NCBI RefSeq assembly: GCF_007859715.1
Contig: NZ_SJPG01000001.1
Coordinates: forward strand, 5,870,527 to 5,934,526
Direction of reading: 5' to 3'
Length of the DNA stretch: 64,000 nucleotides
From: Rubinisphaera italica
GTDB taxonomy: Bacteria; Planctomycetota; Planctomycetia; Planctomycetales; Planctomycetaceae
The translations under genes and the position numbers were made by a program. Of this stretch, positions 39,078 to 49,034 are shown piece by piece (position 1 is the first letter of the stretch; every line of letters begins with the position of its first letter). Below the pieces are notes generated by a model, which was not told where the DNA came from, made no database searches, and saw only the letters and a program-made list of their open reading frames with translations.

Positions 39078-41951
39078 CTACGATTTGAGCCGAAAGACTC
39101 GATCGGATTGTCCGCCTGATTTTTCCGGAAAGACGTTCATCTTCTTCAATCCCTGTGTCACTTCGATATCCTGTGCCAGCGATGAAGAGAGCAGTAATCC
39201 ATCGGCGACTACTCGTTCGAGCATTTGATTCGCAGTGGTGACGGAGCGTCCGAAATAATCCATTTGACCATTCATGGTCGTCGTCATGGTGGTGCCTCGA
39301 TGTAAAGTGACGCCGAGTGCCATCTTGAATTCTCTGGTCTGTTGTTCTTTCAGCAGGGTATGAGTCAACTCCAGTGCATCATTCGTTTCTGGGAACGCGG
39401 CTAGAATACGATCTTCCGCTTGCTTGATGACCTGTCCGCGACAGGCAACAACTGACTGACACAACTTTTCAAATTTCTGCGACAACATCCGAAATGCACC
39501 AGATTCACTGGAAGCTTCGAACAAGGCTTCGAGATCAGTGATGCGAATCCCGAGTAATGTACAGGTTGTGTAATCGGTCAGTTGTTCTCGGGAAAGAACT
39601 TCATCTGGGAACAGTTCTCGGAACATCGCAATTCGGCTTGCATCGGCTGCAGTCAGAACATTCTGATTGAGAACGGTTCTTTCCAGTCGAACCAGCAATG
39701 GTATTTCATATCCGTTTTCGAGTGTGAAAAGTTGACGACCAGCCTGGAGTCTTGTTTTGCAGCGAGTGTCAAACTTTTGAGAGAGTTTCAGTGAAGTTCG
39801 GATCGCCCCCTGATTCGATTCGGCAATAAATTGTGCGGTGTACGGAAGTTGTGGTCCTCGCAATGTGTAAGTGCCGGCGTCCAATGCGAGATCGAATTCG
39901 AGTTTTTCACCCGGAGACATCCGCGCCTGAGCGACGACATGCGGAGCATGTTCGGGACCGCCAATGCAATAAGTCTTCAAATCGGCTTTGCGGATTTCCG
40001 GATGAACTCGGAAAAAAAGCTCGATTGCGTTCTGAAAGTCGGTTTCAAATTCCAGGTCACAGGCTTCGCAGTAAGAGTGTTTGTCGATGTCAGCGATGGT
40101 GTCTTTAATGTCCGATGAGATTCGGCATGTCGGGCAAAGGATATCCCAGTGCAATTCGAGCAGACCAACTGTGCACGCCTGCAGGCAGGTTTCGGAAAAC
40201 ATCTGTTTGTCCAATCCCCACTTTTCTGCAATCGCATACGGGCGAATTCGTGCGAGTTCCTGAGCAGGAGAATCTGTCAGATGCCGGATTAAATAATCAA
40301 GAGATTCCTGGTCCACTTGTGTTGAATCCAGTCGTTCAACGCGAGACTGTATCCGCTGCTGGATTGATCTGGTGAGCTTGGCGGGAGACTCAAAAGGATC
40401 TTCCAGGTTGACCTGTTTTGATTTCTTCGCGATGACAGAATCAATCCGCTTGTAAACCTGATCGAGGTTTTTGCGGCCTTTGACGTTGACTTCAAGGTGA
40501 GCCAGGAAGCGTCCCAACATGCCTCGCGTGGCTACGCGGACTCGATGCAGTAATTTTGTGCCACCATCCGATAAGGGCTGTAGTTCGACAATGCTGGCAA
40601 ACCAGTGAAATGGGCCATTCTTGAATTCGCGAAGAACTCCTAGGCGTTTTCCTTCCACCCATTCAAAGGGATGTTCTTCCCAAGTGAGTTTAGAGAAGCC
40701 CAATTTGAAAGACCCGAATCTTCGTAGCTGCCCATTCTCGTCCCGTTCCGTTTGATAATCGACAGACGGTAAACCGATTGCCTGATTGATGCGTTCGGTA
40801 TTGGAGACATGTGGCCAGAGTTCTTGTGGAGTCGATTTCAAATCCCATTCCCAGACGGCTTCTGTGATTTGAGACTTAACCTCAGGCACGATGGGATGAA
40901 TGGCCACATCGTTGGTTTCTCCACGCAATAATCGATCGATTTCATCGCGTAAATGAGCCCCATCGGCAAAGCGTTGATCGGGAGTTTTCTGCAGGCAGCG
41001 TTCAATGAGAGCAGCCACGCCATCGCTGACTTCGGGATTGTGCTTACGAATATCGGGTGCTTCTTCGAAGCTGTGCATCGTAATCAGTTTGACCGGATCG
41101 GGAGCCTGGAACGGCGGCCTGCCAGCCAGTATTTGAAACAGGGTGATACCCAATGCGTAAATGTCGGTCGCCGGACTGATTTTGTACTGTCCTGAGCATT
41201 GTTCCGGCGAGAGATAATACGGGGTGCCAAGCATGGCTCCCGTTTTGGTCATCGCCATCGATTCGGACTGGTCAACGTGCCGAGCCAGACCGAAGTCGGT
41301 CAACTTGACCATCGGATGATGACCGCCGCGAATCAATTCGGATAACGTATGGACCGCTTCCTGTCCGGGAACTTCTTCAACAACCAGCATCACATTAGCG
41401 GGTTTGATATCACGATGAACAATGCCGCGTGAGTGGGCTTCGGCCAGGGCATCGCAGATGTCTCGAATGATCCCCAGCGCCAAGTACTCGGAAAGTTTTC
41501 GTTCGACGGCCAGCAGAACTTTGAGATCGATCCCGTTGACATAGTCCATCACGAGGTAAAAAACGCCATTCCATTCGCCCGCATCTCTCAAATTAGAAAC
41601 GTGAGGATGATTTACCTCGCCAAGCAGTTTGGCTTCTTTTTCAAAACGACGGACGGCATCCAGATCAGGTTCCGCATCTTGAGTAAGTACTTTGATAGCG
41701 ACTTTGGAGTTGTCACGTTCATCAATACCGAGATAGACCGCACCCATCCCGCCAGCACCCAACTTTTTGATGATCCGGTAAGTACCAATTTGCTGAAGTT
41801 GTTGGGCATTCCGCGAAACGGGAGCCATGCCGTGCGATATCCGGGGATCAGTTTCAATCTGCCCTGTAACTTCGCAATTATCAATCTCGTCAACGCCGTT
41901 TTTCACGAAATGTGAACTGGCATTGGTGTGGTCCAGATTGGTGACTGTCAT
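39078..41951 (-). CDS. Ser/Thr kinase fused to SRPBCC-like, DUF5939-like and degenerate cyclase-homology regions
   Basis: A 957-residue multidomain protein. The Hanks-type kinase (about residues 57-345) is complete: GAGGMG loop (65-70), VAIKVL lysine (about 87), HRDIKPAN (179-186) and DFG (219-221), with an insert before DFG. Residues about 370-520 resemble a START/SRPBCC fold; about 530-720 looks like the region (with a CPTC...CEAC zinc pair) called DUF5939 in cyclase proteins. The C-terminus (about 790-957) has class III nucleotide cyclase shape, but the first metal aspartate is missing (LLGIRITDLEAL). A cytoplasmic integrator of kinase signalling is inferred. Confidence 0.86.
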   Translation of the reverse strand: MTVTNLDHTNASSHFVKNGVDEIDNCEVTGQIETDPRISHGMAPVSRNAQQLQQIGTYRIIKKLGAGGMGAVYLGIDERDNSKVAIKVLTQDAEPDLDAVRRFEKEAKLLGEVNHPHVSNLRDAGEWNGVFYLVMDYVNGIDLKVLLAVERKLSEYLALGIIRDICDALAEAHSRGIVHRDIKPANVMLVVEEVPGQEAVHTLSELIRGGHHPMVKLTDFGLARHVDQSESMAMTKTGAMLGTPYYLSPEQCSGQYKISPATDIYALGITLFQILAGRPPFQAPDPVKLITMHSFEEAPDIRKHNPEVSDGVAALIERCLQKTPDQRFADGAHLRDEIDRLLRGETNDVAIHPIVPEVKSQITEAVWEWDLKSTPQELWPHVSNTERINQAIGLPSVDYQTERDENGQLRRFGSFKLGFSKLTWEEHPFEWVEGKRLGVLREFKNGPFHWFASIVELQPLSDGGTKLLHRVRVATRGMLGRFLAHLEVNVKGRKNLDQVYKRIDSVIAKKSKQVNLEDPFESPAKLTRSIQQRIQSRVERLDSTQVDQESLDYLIRHLTDSPAQELARIRPYAIAEKWGLDKQMFSETCLQACTVGLLELHWDILCPTCRISSDIKDTIADIDKHSYCEACDLEFETDFQNAIELFFRVHPEIRKADLKTYCIGGPEHAPHVVAQARMSPGEKLEFDLALDAGTYTLRGPQLPYTAQFIAESNQGAIRTSLKLSQKFDTRCKTRLQAGRQLFTLENGYEIPLLVRLERTVLNQNVLTAADASRIAMFRELFPDEVLSREQLTDYTTCTLLGIRITDLEALFEASSESGAFRMLSQKFEKLCQSVVACRGQVIKQAEDRILAAFPETNDALELTHTLLKEQQTREFKMALGVTLHRGTTMTTTMNGQMDYFGRSVTTANQMLERVVADGLLLSSSLAQDIEVTQGLKKMNVFPEKSGGQSDRVFRLKS

Positions 41952-42279
41952 ATTGGTAAACTCTCCATGAGCACGCTAGATCCAAGTTTGATCTGTATTC
42001 AAACTTAGTTCGCAGGAGAGCTATTGACGGGAAATGCCTATCTGGGAAGACATAATTACGACGATTTCTAAAGATCGTGGCGAAGTTTTCGATTCTGAGG
42101 ATTTATTGCATCAATTCGGTCATACGCTTGGTCAGAGGTGAACAATTCGTGAGTTTTGACTCTCGGCTGATCACCTATCAATGATTGCGCACAATTTAGA
42201 TGGAAGGACAATTCCAAACTGGTCGAATAGCGGATTGCTACCCAACCTGTGTCATTGAACTCTGTTTGCAACAAATAAG
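41952..42279. other. Gene-free region upstream of the kinase
   Basis: About 330 bp between the stop of the frameshifted gene and the kinase start. It presumably holds the kinase promoter. I see no gene or strong structure. Confidence 0.45.
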
Positions 42280-43235
42280 TTATCTTCGCAAATCTACTGA
42301 GAAGGATGTATTGCTGGCCACGGGAAGCACGGGCGAGTTACGTTGTTTTCGCCAGCCGTAGGCGTTGCCGCCGGGGTAGTAGACGAATCCGAGGTAGTAG
42401 ACGAATCCGAGGTAGGCATCGACGGTCCCCGTATCGGAAGGTGTGATGAAGTTCGCCTCTCCGAAAAGTGCGATATGACTATTGAGCGGGACGTGAAAGT
42501 CGGCTCCGTAAATCAGTACATTCGGTGTGCGACTCTGGTCTCCCAAAGCGAAATTGTTCTGAGCATGACTTTCCGCCATTCCCAGCCAGATCGAAGTTTC
42601 CGACTGATTATCCCACGTCTGACGATAAAACAGACTCCCCTGAGCAATCGATTCCAGTTCGACCGGGATCGCTCCCCAGGTTTCAGTCGCATTTGTCAGT
42701 GGCAATATTCCGTAGAAGCCGACTTCGCGATCGGGAGCCATCCGATAGCTCACGCGACCGCGAGTCTGACTGAGAGAAAACTGATCGTAATCATCTTCCG
42801 CCAGATAATCGTAGACTGCTCCCCACGTCCAGCCGGTTTCCGACTTCTGAAATAGACCGAATGTTGTGAACGACTGTGTACGGGCACTGGCTCCCTGAAC
42901 ACGGGATGTCACACGAACGGCATGATCGCCTCTGCAATAATCGCCGTTCCGACCTGCAGGCCCAGGCCCCACTCCGGGACAATGATCGAGCCATAATTGA
43001 CATGCACCCGGGTTCCCATGTGGGCATTGACCCCGAAATCCTGAGGCTGCTTGGAACCTTCCAGCCCGGCGAAGAATTCCAGAACATCCATCCAACTGCT
43101 TTCGCAGCAGTTCTCCAGGCACTCATCATAACTGACATTCGTCAATAATTCAGACTCAATACTTTCAGCAAAACCGGACTGGCAAATTGATGAAACTGAC
43201 ATGTAAACAACTGCAATTATAAACGCACGCATCAC
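42280..43235 (-). pseudogene. Frameshifted exported beta-barrel-like protein
   Basis: Two frames together make one protein. From 43235 the first gives a signal peptide (to about residue 24) and runs to GLGLQVGTAIIAEAIMPFV, stopping at 42909. The second resumes as GDHAVRVTSRVQGASARTQ and ends at 42280 with a beta-strand-rich tail (WGAVYDYLAEDDYDQF, VGFYGILPLT). Adding one G in the short run near 42924 would restore IIAEGDHAVRVT. Near the end an 18-bp unit is tandemly repeated, giving LGFVYY twice. Likely an outer-membrane or surface protein; whether the shift is real or a sequencing error is open. Confidence 0.75.
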
Positions 43236-43431
43236 ACTATCCGTATTTACTAGGGAAAAACCCTGGCCATTGAATAACCATTATTTTCCATCGGCCAGTT
43301 GCAATTGGTAAAAATTGAATTTTTTGATTCAATTCATGCGTCCGCTACAATCGTTAAACTCGCAAAAGATGTGGTCTTGTGTATACACTCCGCTAAGTGC
43401 GGCTGAATGCAGGTATCTGAAGAAAGGGCAC

Positions 43432-43469
43432 AAAAAAACGCTCGTCCTCAAAGATTGAGGGCGAGCGTT
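43432..43469 (-). terminator. Terminator of the tRNA-Leu transcript
   Basis: On the reverse strand a near-perfect stem (aacgctcgccctcaa with its complement, one mismatch) ends in a run of seven T residues. It starts ten bases after the tRNA 3' end. Confidence 0.88.
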
Positions 43470-43478
43470 TCAATTGGA

Positions 43479-43562
43479 TACCGAAGGCGGGACTCGAACC
43501 CGCACGGGGTTTACCCCCATCGGATTTTGAATCCGACGCGTCTGCCATTCCGCCACTTCGGC
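43479..43562 (-). tRNA. tRNA-Leu(CAA)
   Basis: 84 nt read on the reverse strand. The acceptor (gccgaag with cttcggt, one G-T pair), D arm, anticodon stem tcgga/tccga with loop ttcaaaa (anticodon CAA), a long variable arm (tgggggtaaacccc) and T arm (gcggg-ttcgagt-cccgc) are all present. CCA is not encoded. Confidence 0.96.
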
Positions 43563-43791
43563 TCTGTGCAAGAGTCGAAAACTAACGTATTTTCTGCGAA
43601 ACTACAAGCATAAATGCTGAATGGATCGGGTTAGATCGTTCAGTTCATGTTCGATACATCAATCCATATTATGTTCATCGATTTCTGCCATTCCCTTTCG
43701 TAGTGACTCGATGCGGATTATTGTGAGGAGACCATCGGTCGAATGACCAATGGAATAACTCGATGATTTCAACACTCAGGAATTCTTATCG

Positions 43792-45165
43792 ATGAATTTA
43801 CTCTCATTTATCTTCTGTCTGATGGCTGCTCTGGCTTCTTGTTCGAACTCGACTGCCAGTGAGCAGCCGAACATTATTTTTATCCTCTCGGATGATATCG
43901 CTCAGGGAGATCTGGGTTGCTACGGTCAGAAACGGATTCAAACTCCCCATTTGGATCAGATGGCTGCCGAAGGGACACGTTACCTGCAGGCTTATTGTGG
44001 AACGTCTGTCTGTGCGCCATCTCGTTCTTCCCTGATGACGGGCCTGCATATGGGACATTGTCCGATTCGAGCGAATCGCGAGATTCAGCCGGAAGGTCAA
44101 ATGCCAATGCCGGCCAACACTTATACGGTTGCAAAGCATCTTAAATCTCAGGGTTATGCCACTGCCTGCATCGGCAAGTGGGGCATGGGCATGTTCGATA
44201 CCACGGGTAGCCCAGCCAAGTTGGGGTTCGATCATTTTTATGGATACAACTGCCAGCGACACGCTCACAGTTACTTCCCGACTTATCTCTACAACGACGA
44301 CCAACGTTTCGAACTTCCCGGTAACACCGGCAAACCGGGGCGGGGGAAATCTTATGCTCAAAATTATCTTGCTGATGAAACGATTCGCTGGATCGACGAG
44401 CAGGATGCCAGCCCCTTCTTTTTATTTTATGCAGCGACCTTGCCGCATGGACGTTATGAGATCGATGATCAGGGAATTTATTCTGAAAAAGACTGGAGCG
44501 AGTTGCAAAAGAACTACGCGGCTATGGTCACTCGCTTCGACAGCGATGTCGGACGCATTCTCGATCTGCTGCGAAAAAAAGGGATCGCCAAAAACACATT
44601 GGTCATCTTCTCCGGCGATAATGGTTCGTCATTTAATCCCAATTCCGAAATTGGAAAACTGTTTGATCAGACTATGGATGGTCAATTGCGTGGCTACAAA
44701 CGAGGCATGTATGAAGGAGCCTTACGCCAGGCGGCCATTTCCTGGTGGCCGGGTACCGTGCCCGCCGGTCGTGTCACTGAAGAGCCCTGGGCCTTCTGGG
44801 ATTTTCTCCCGACCGTTGTCGAATTAACGAATTCCGAACTTCCAGGTGATGTTCGTTCTGATGGAAAGTCGCTGGTCAGTTTTCTCAAAGGGGGATCTGC
44901 TCCCGAACGTGATTATTTTTACTGGGAATTGCATGAAGGAAAATCGATTCAGGCGATTCGTTTCGCTAACTGGAAAGCCGTCCGCAATGGACCGTCTCTG
45001 CCGATCGAACTGTATAATCTCGAAACAGATACTGGAGAAGAACACAATCTTGCAAATGAGAAACCAGATCTTGTCAAAAAAGCAGAACGCATGATGGCCG
45101 ATGCTCGCGAAGAAGATCCCAATTGGCCACTACGAGATGCGAAGCCAAAGCGTAAACCGAATTAG
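43792..45165 (+). CDS. Secreted sulfatase (arylsulfatase A-like)
   Basis: A 457-residue exported type I sulfatase. A Sec signal (about residues 1-23) precedes [18 protein letters not shown] (metal-binding aspartates) and the formylglycine motif [11 protein letters not shown] (Cys about 74). GKWGMG (about 133) and SGDNGSSF (about 280) are further family landmarks, and [21 protein letters not shown] fits arylsulfatase A-like members. It would act in the periplasm or outside on sulfated glycans. It stands alone after the tRNA, with chdC 66 bp downstream in the same direction. Confidence 0.92.
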   Translation: MNLLSFIFCLMAALASCSNSTASEQPNIIFILSDDIAQGDLGCYGQKRIQTPHLDQMAAEGTRYLQAYCGTSVCAPSRSSLMTGLHMGHCPIRANREIQPEGQMPMPANTYTVAKHLKSQGYATACIGKWGMGMFDTTGSPAKLGFDHFYGYNCQRHAHSYFPTYLYNDDQRFELPGNTGKPGRGKSYAQNYLADETIRWIDEQDASPFFLFYAATLPHGRYEIDDQGIYSEKDWSELQKNYAAMVTRFDSDVGRILDLLRKKGIAKNTLVIFSGDNGSSFNPNSEIGKLFDQTMDGQLRGYKRGMYEGALRQAAISWWPGTVPAGRVTEEPWAFWDFLPTVVELTNSELPGDVRSDGKSLVSFLKGGSAPERDYFYWELHEGKSIQAIRFANWKAVRNGPSLPIELYNLETDTGEEHNLANEKPDLVKKAERMMADAREEDPNWPLRDAKPKRKPN

Positions 45166-45231
45166 TGGCTAGTGAAAAGAACCCTCAACTCTTAACTTTC
45201 AACTCTCAACACTCCCCAGGAAAGAATCGAA

Positions 45232-46083
45232 ATGTCTGGACGCCCTCCTATGCCCTCGACCCCGCAAGAAGAGCCAAGTATCAAATTGCACGAAGGCTGG
45301 CATTGTCTGCACATTTATTATCAGGTGAATCAACGGGAGTTGAAGAACCTGTCCAAAAAACAGTGTCGACGAGGCATTCAGCAGGTTATCGAAATCCTGA
45401 ATCCAGAACGTGCTGGAGTTCCAGAACGGATGCAGGTGTTTGCCACTTCCGGGCATCGGGCAGACCTGGGATTGATGCTGATGGATCCTGATCCGCTGGT
45501 GATTGACACGATCTGTCAGGAACTCCGTTCTTCCGAACTGGGAACGGTTTTGCAGCCGACGTATTCGTTCGTCTCTTTGACGGAAATTTCCGAGTATGTG
45601 CCGACTCTCGAACAGTTCTCTGAAAAACTGATTCGCGAAGGGGCCAATCCTGAAGACGACATGTTCAAAGCTCGTGTTCGCGGCTACGAACAACGTCTGC
45701 CGGCTATGAACAAGCAACGAATCTATCCCGAAATCCCACCATACCCCGTGCACTGTTTTTACCCGATGAACAAGATTCGTGATCCGCACGCGAACTGGTT
45801 CGATCTGCCGTTCAGTGCCCGTTCGGAATTGATGGCCGAGCATGCCACTTCGGGAATCAAATTCGCCGGGAAAGTATCCCAGTTGATCACTGCATCCACC
45901 GGATTTGACGACTGGGAATGGGGCGTCACCTTGTGGGCCCGTAATCCGATTCACGTGAAAGATATCGTCTATACGATGCGATTCGACAAAGCCTCTGCCC
46001 GTTACGCGGAATTCGGTCCGTTTTACATCGGCTATGTCATGTCAGCAGCTGAGGTTCTGAAGCATGTGCGGATTGATGCCTGA
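45232..46083 (+). CDS. chdC: Coproheme decarboxylase-type HemQ/ChdC (chlorite dismutase family)
   Basis: A 283-residue cytoplasmic protein. The C-terminal half bears the HemQ pattern: YPVHCFYPMNKIRDPHANWFDLPF, then SELMAEHATSGIKFAGKVSQLITASTGFDDWEWGVTLWA, with the likely haem-ligand His near residue 204. The enzyme converts coproheme to haem b by oxidative decarboxylation in the coproporphyrin-dependent pathway used by Gram-positive bacteria and several other phyla. The N-terminal half is the more variable ferredoxin-like domain. True chlorite dismutase is unlikely, given the HemQ-type motif. No other haem gene lies next to it. Confidence 0.88.
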   Translation: MSGRPPMPSTPQEEPSIKLHEGWHCLHIYYQVNQRELKNLSKKQCRRGIQQVIEILNPERAGVPERMQVFATSGHRADLGLMLMDPDPLVIDTICQELRSSELGTVLQPTYSFVSLTEISEYVPTLEQFSEKLIREGANPEDDMFKARVRGYEQRLPAMNKQRIYPEIPPYPVHCFYPMNKIRDPHANWFDLPFSARSELMAEHATSGIKFAGKVSQLITASTGFDDWEWGVTLWARNPIHVKDIVYTMRFDKASARYAEFGPFYIGYVMSAAEVLKHVRIDA

Positions 46084-46276
46084 GAATGCATAGATCACAC
46101 ATTGCTGACAGACACCGGCTTGAGTAAATGACTCTGAGGTAGGGTGGGGCCTGCCCCACCATGCTGGTGGGATGGGTTCCTGTTTTGATTGTTATGATAT
46201 TGAATACATCAATTGTAACCGTTCATGAATCTTAGTGGATTCGAGCGTTCATTCTTTGTATTCCAATAACAAGGGA

Positions 46277-46361
46277 GGGTGGCGGGGGCGCTCTCGCAGA
46301 GAAGCCCCCGAGACATTGAACGATCGGGGGCTTCCGCTGAAGCGGAGCGCCCCCGCCACCC
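46277..46361. repeat. Palindrome of the GGGTGGCGGGGGCGCTC family
   Basis: Perfect 17-bp outer arms at 46277-46293 and 46345-46361; an inner gaagcccccg/cgggggcttc dyad. The same arms occur at 58996-59073. It could form a cruciform and lies just after chdC, where it might also stop transcription. Confidence 0.88.
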
Positions 46362-46378
46362 GCAATTTTAGGCTCAGT

Positions 46379-48703
46379 TCAAGTGCTTTCTGGCAGAGAG
46401 CGTACAACCACGCGTCGTCCGCGAACTTCAATAATTTCCACTGGAGATTTCGCGGCGATGTAAGGGCCTTGCGTGACGACATCGACGAGTTCATTCTCGA
46501 ATCGAGCTTTGCCGGAAGGTCGGAGAATCGTCGTGGCCACTCCCTGCTTCCCGACGAATAAGCCAGACTTTCCATCTGCAAGATCAGGGCGCAATTGTAG
46601 AGTGTCGGTATCTCCAGCATGCTTCCGAATTGGTGGGACTAATACGATGTGCCTCAACAGTGGGATTTGAGGCAAATACTTATTGATAAACATCGACGAG
46701 ACAATCACCGCCGCGAGCGGAACGAGAAGTATCGTGACCGCCTCCACAAACTTCTGAGAGTTCACTTCCGGCTCGATATTATTGAAGGTTTCGCTGGCCA
46801 GAATCAGCGAAAGGACCATCAGCAAGCCTCCCGAAACGCCAAAGACACCAAAGCCCGGGATGACGAATATTTCCATCAGAATGCAGGCGATGCCCATCAT
46901 GAATAACACGATTTCCAGCCCGGTCGCTGTCCCTCCGAGATAACGACTCCAGAAGAAAATCCCAAAACAGAGAGCCGAACAGATCCCGAAAATTCCCACC
47001 ATAAAATGCAGTTCGATATAAATGCAGATGATCGCCACAAACAGGAGAAAACCTGTAATGAATGGATCGTTTAGCAGGTAAATCAGGGAATCAACCCAAG
47101 TGCGGCCGACAGCATCGAGTTCAACATCAGCGGGGATGTTGAGTCGATCTTTGAGATCATCGAGATCGTTCACGACACCTGCCGCGATTTTTAATTCGAC
47201 TGCTCGATCATCCTGCAAAGTCAGCAGCAGTCCCTTAGCCGACTCGGGGACAATTGGACCTTTAATCCATTCGCCGTTGGACTTCTCGATATCGGCTTCG
47301 GTGAGATACCAGACACGACCTGTCTCTCGATGCGTCACCTGAAAGACTTCGAGGTCTTTGAACGACATCGCCTCAAGAATCGCAGGCGGACGCTTCTTCC
47401 GTTCGGCCAGTGAAATCAACGTCTGTCGTAAAGGGCTGAGTAATTTTTCGGGGACTCGTTCAAAGGCTCCGTCGAACTCCTGGCGAATCACACCGGCATC
47501 ACCGATTTGGCCATCGGGTCCCATGTAGATTTCATCACAACCCAATGCGGTGATGGCTGCAGAACTGATCGCGTGATCGGGAACGTAAGCAACAGTGCGA
47601 ACATTTTTCTCTTCAAGATCCGCGATCATATTCGCGAGGTTGGTTCCAGACATTAAATACCCACCGGGGGATTCAATCCGGAAGATAATAATCTCTGCAT
47701 TTTCGGCCAAAGCTCGATCGATCTGTCGTTGAATGAAGGCTTCGAGGACGGGATCGATGATGTCGGTCACATCGATTAACTTAACGACCGAGGACTCCCC
47801 CTGCCCATGTTTTTCACGCAGGCTTTGTGGATCGATACCATAGAGGTTGGCCAGTTCCGGTTGGGAATCAATCGTGTGGGAAACGAGAATTCCTAACTCG
47901 CGAGCTTCTCGCCCAGAGAACAATCCCCTTTGACCTTTATCCTTAATCACTTCAACATCGGTAATCGCCAGTCCGTTATCCCGCAGGACTTTTGCCTGCT
48001 GTTCGGTAACGACTCGCTTTTCTGTCATGCCATCTTTTTCGACAGTGGCTACCAGCAGCGACACTTGTGGATTAAGCATGCCGAGAACGAGATCGCGATT
48101 CAGTCGGAGGTTGTGCCTTTTTTCTGCCAGTGAGAGTACGAGTTGTTCTTCATCCGGCTCGACCGGTTTACCCCGACCGATATCTCCCAATTCAGCATCG
48201 GGATGCATCACAATTTCCTGGCATCCCAGTGCGACGACCACATTGTTTCCTGTGACCGTTTCCGGAACCCAGGCAATAGTGGTGACACGATCGATTTTCG
48301 AGGAAGTCAGAAACTTAGCCAAGCCATGCACCTGATAAAACTCGCTTTGCCCGGCTCGAATTTCCAGGATCAGAAACGCAGGGCGATTTTCGACCCGAGC
48401 CAGTTCCTGAAGTTTTAATGCGGTGTTGCGGACATTGCGGAAAATACTGTCATCGACCGGACTCCGGACAGTGACATACAAGGCGAGAGGCGTTTTATTC
48501 GCTTTCTCCTTTTTCTCATCAGCCGCACCTTCCTCCACCACTTCGCCAGCGGGTTCTTCAGCGGCTGGAGCCGGTTTAAGAGCCGGTTTTTCGTCGGCTC
48601 GCACAGAAGTCGACAGCATTCCCAGCAGACACATGATCAGCGAAGCCAGTAATGCCTGAGGGAAATTGCATCGATTCGTGGCTGGTCGTAATTCACAGAC
48701 CAT
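46379..48703 (-). CDS. NfeD-family membrane-bound ClpP-class serine protease
   Basis: A 774-residue membrane protein starting at the ATG at 48703 (GGAGAG upstream). An N-terminal signal (about residues 17-36) leads to two ClpP/crotonase-like domains: a degenerate one (about 70-250) and a conserved one (about 290-470: FRIESPGGYLMSG, then AISSAAITALGCDEIYMGPDGQIGDAG with the likely catalytic Ser). About 540-690 is a cluster of four or five membrane spans and the C-terminus (about 700-774) is the NfeD OB-fold. Such proteins are linked to membrane-protein quality control and stomatin-like partners; no stomatin gene is adjacent. Confidence 0.9.
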   Translation of the reverse strand: MVCELRPATNRCNFPQALLASLIMCLLGMLSTSVRADEKPALKPAPAAEEPAGEVVEEGAADEKKEKANKTPLALYVTVRSPVDDSIFRNVRNTALKLQELARVENRPAFLILEIRAGQSEFYQVHGLAKFLTSSKIDRVTTIAWVPETVTGNNVVVALGCQEIVMHPDAELGDIGRGKPVEPDEEQLVLSLAEKRHNLRLNRDLVLGMLNPQVSLLVATVEKDGMTEKRVVTEQQAKVLRDNGLAITDVEVIKDKGQRGLFSGREARELGILVSHTIDSQPELANLYGIDPQSLREKHGQGESSVVKLIDVTDIIDPVLEAFIQRQIDRALAENAEIIIFRIESPGGYLMSGTNLANMIADLEEKNVRTVAYVPDHAISSAAITALGCDEIYMGPDGQIGDAGVIRQEFDGAFERVPEKLLSPLRQTLISLAERKKRPPAILEAMSFKDLEVFQVTHRETGRVWYLTEADIEKSNGEWIKGPIVPESAKGLLLTLQDDRAVELKIAAGVVNDLDDLKDRLNIPADVELDAVGRTWVDSLIYLLNDPFITGFLLFVAIICIYIELHFMVGIFGICSALCFGIFFWSRYLGGTATGLEIVLFMMGIACILMEIFVIPGFGVFGVSGGLLMVLSLILASETFNNIEPEVNSQKFVEAVTILLVPLAAVIVSSMFINKYLPQIPLLRHIVLVPPIRKHAGDTDTLQLRPDLADGKSGLFVGKQGVATTILRPSGKARFENELVDVVTQGPYIAAKSPVEIIEVRGRRVVVRSLPEST

Positions 48704-49034
48704 TATTGCTTTCTCTCCGTTAATAAATCAACAAGTCAATCACTTGTTATTCTCACAGTTCCCGACCCGAAAATCCAGTATCACTTATAAATGATAGGAA
48801 TCAGGACCGTCTGAGAGCACCCTTAGGACAGCCGCCATGCATGATTATTTTATGGAGCTTATTGCAGAAAACGTGTGAATCCAAAGCAGGGATCACGCAA
48901 TTTGGAGGAGCAGAGCGGAATCGTAGCAAATGATATTTTGCCATAACCGTCAAGCTCAAAGCGTAAGCGAGCGTGTTATACTGTCAAATAGACAGACGCG
49001 CTTGCGTTTCGTGCTTACATGGCGAATAATTCAA
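48704..49034. other. Gene-free region upstream of the NfeD protease gene
   Basis: About 330 bp, with the decayed palindrome at 48952-49018 and the presumed promoter of the NfeD gene. Otherwise nothing seen. Confidence 0.45.
48952..49018. repeat. Decayed third copy of the TACAAGCACGAAGCG palindrome
   Basis: Left arm aagctcaaagcgtaagcga and right arm cgcgcttgcgtttcgtgctta still match the 8945 and 26840 elements but carry several unmatched bases, so the arms pair imperfectly. Confidence 0.65.

Noticed and set aside
45232..46083. A true chlorite dismutase
   Set aside because: The C-terminal sequence follows the HemQ/coproheme decarboxylase pattern and there are no chlorate-reduction genes nearby.
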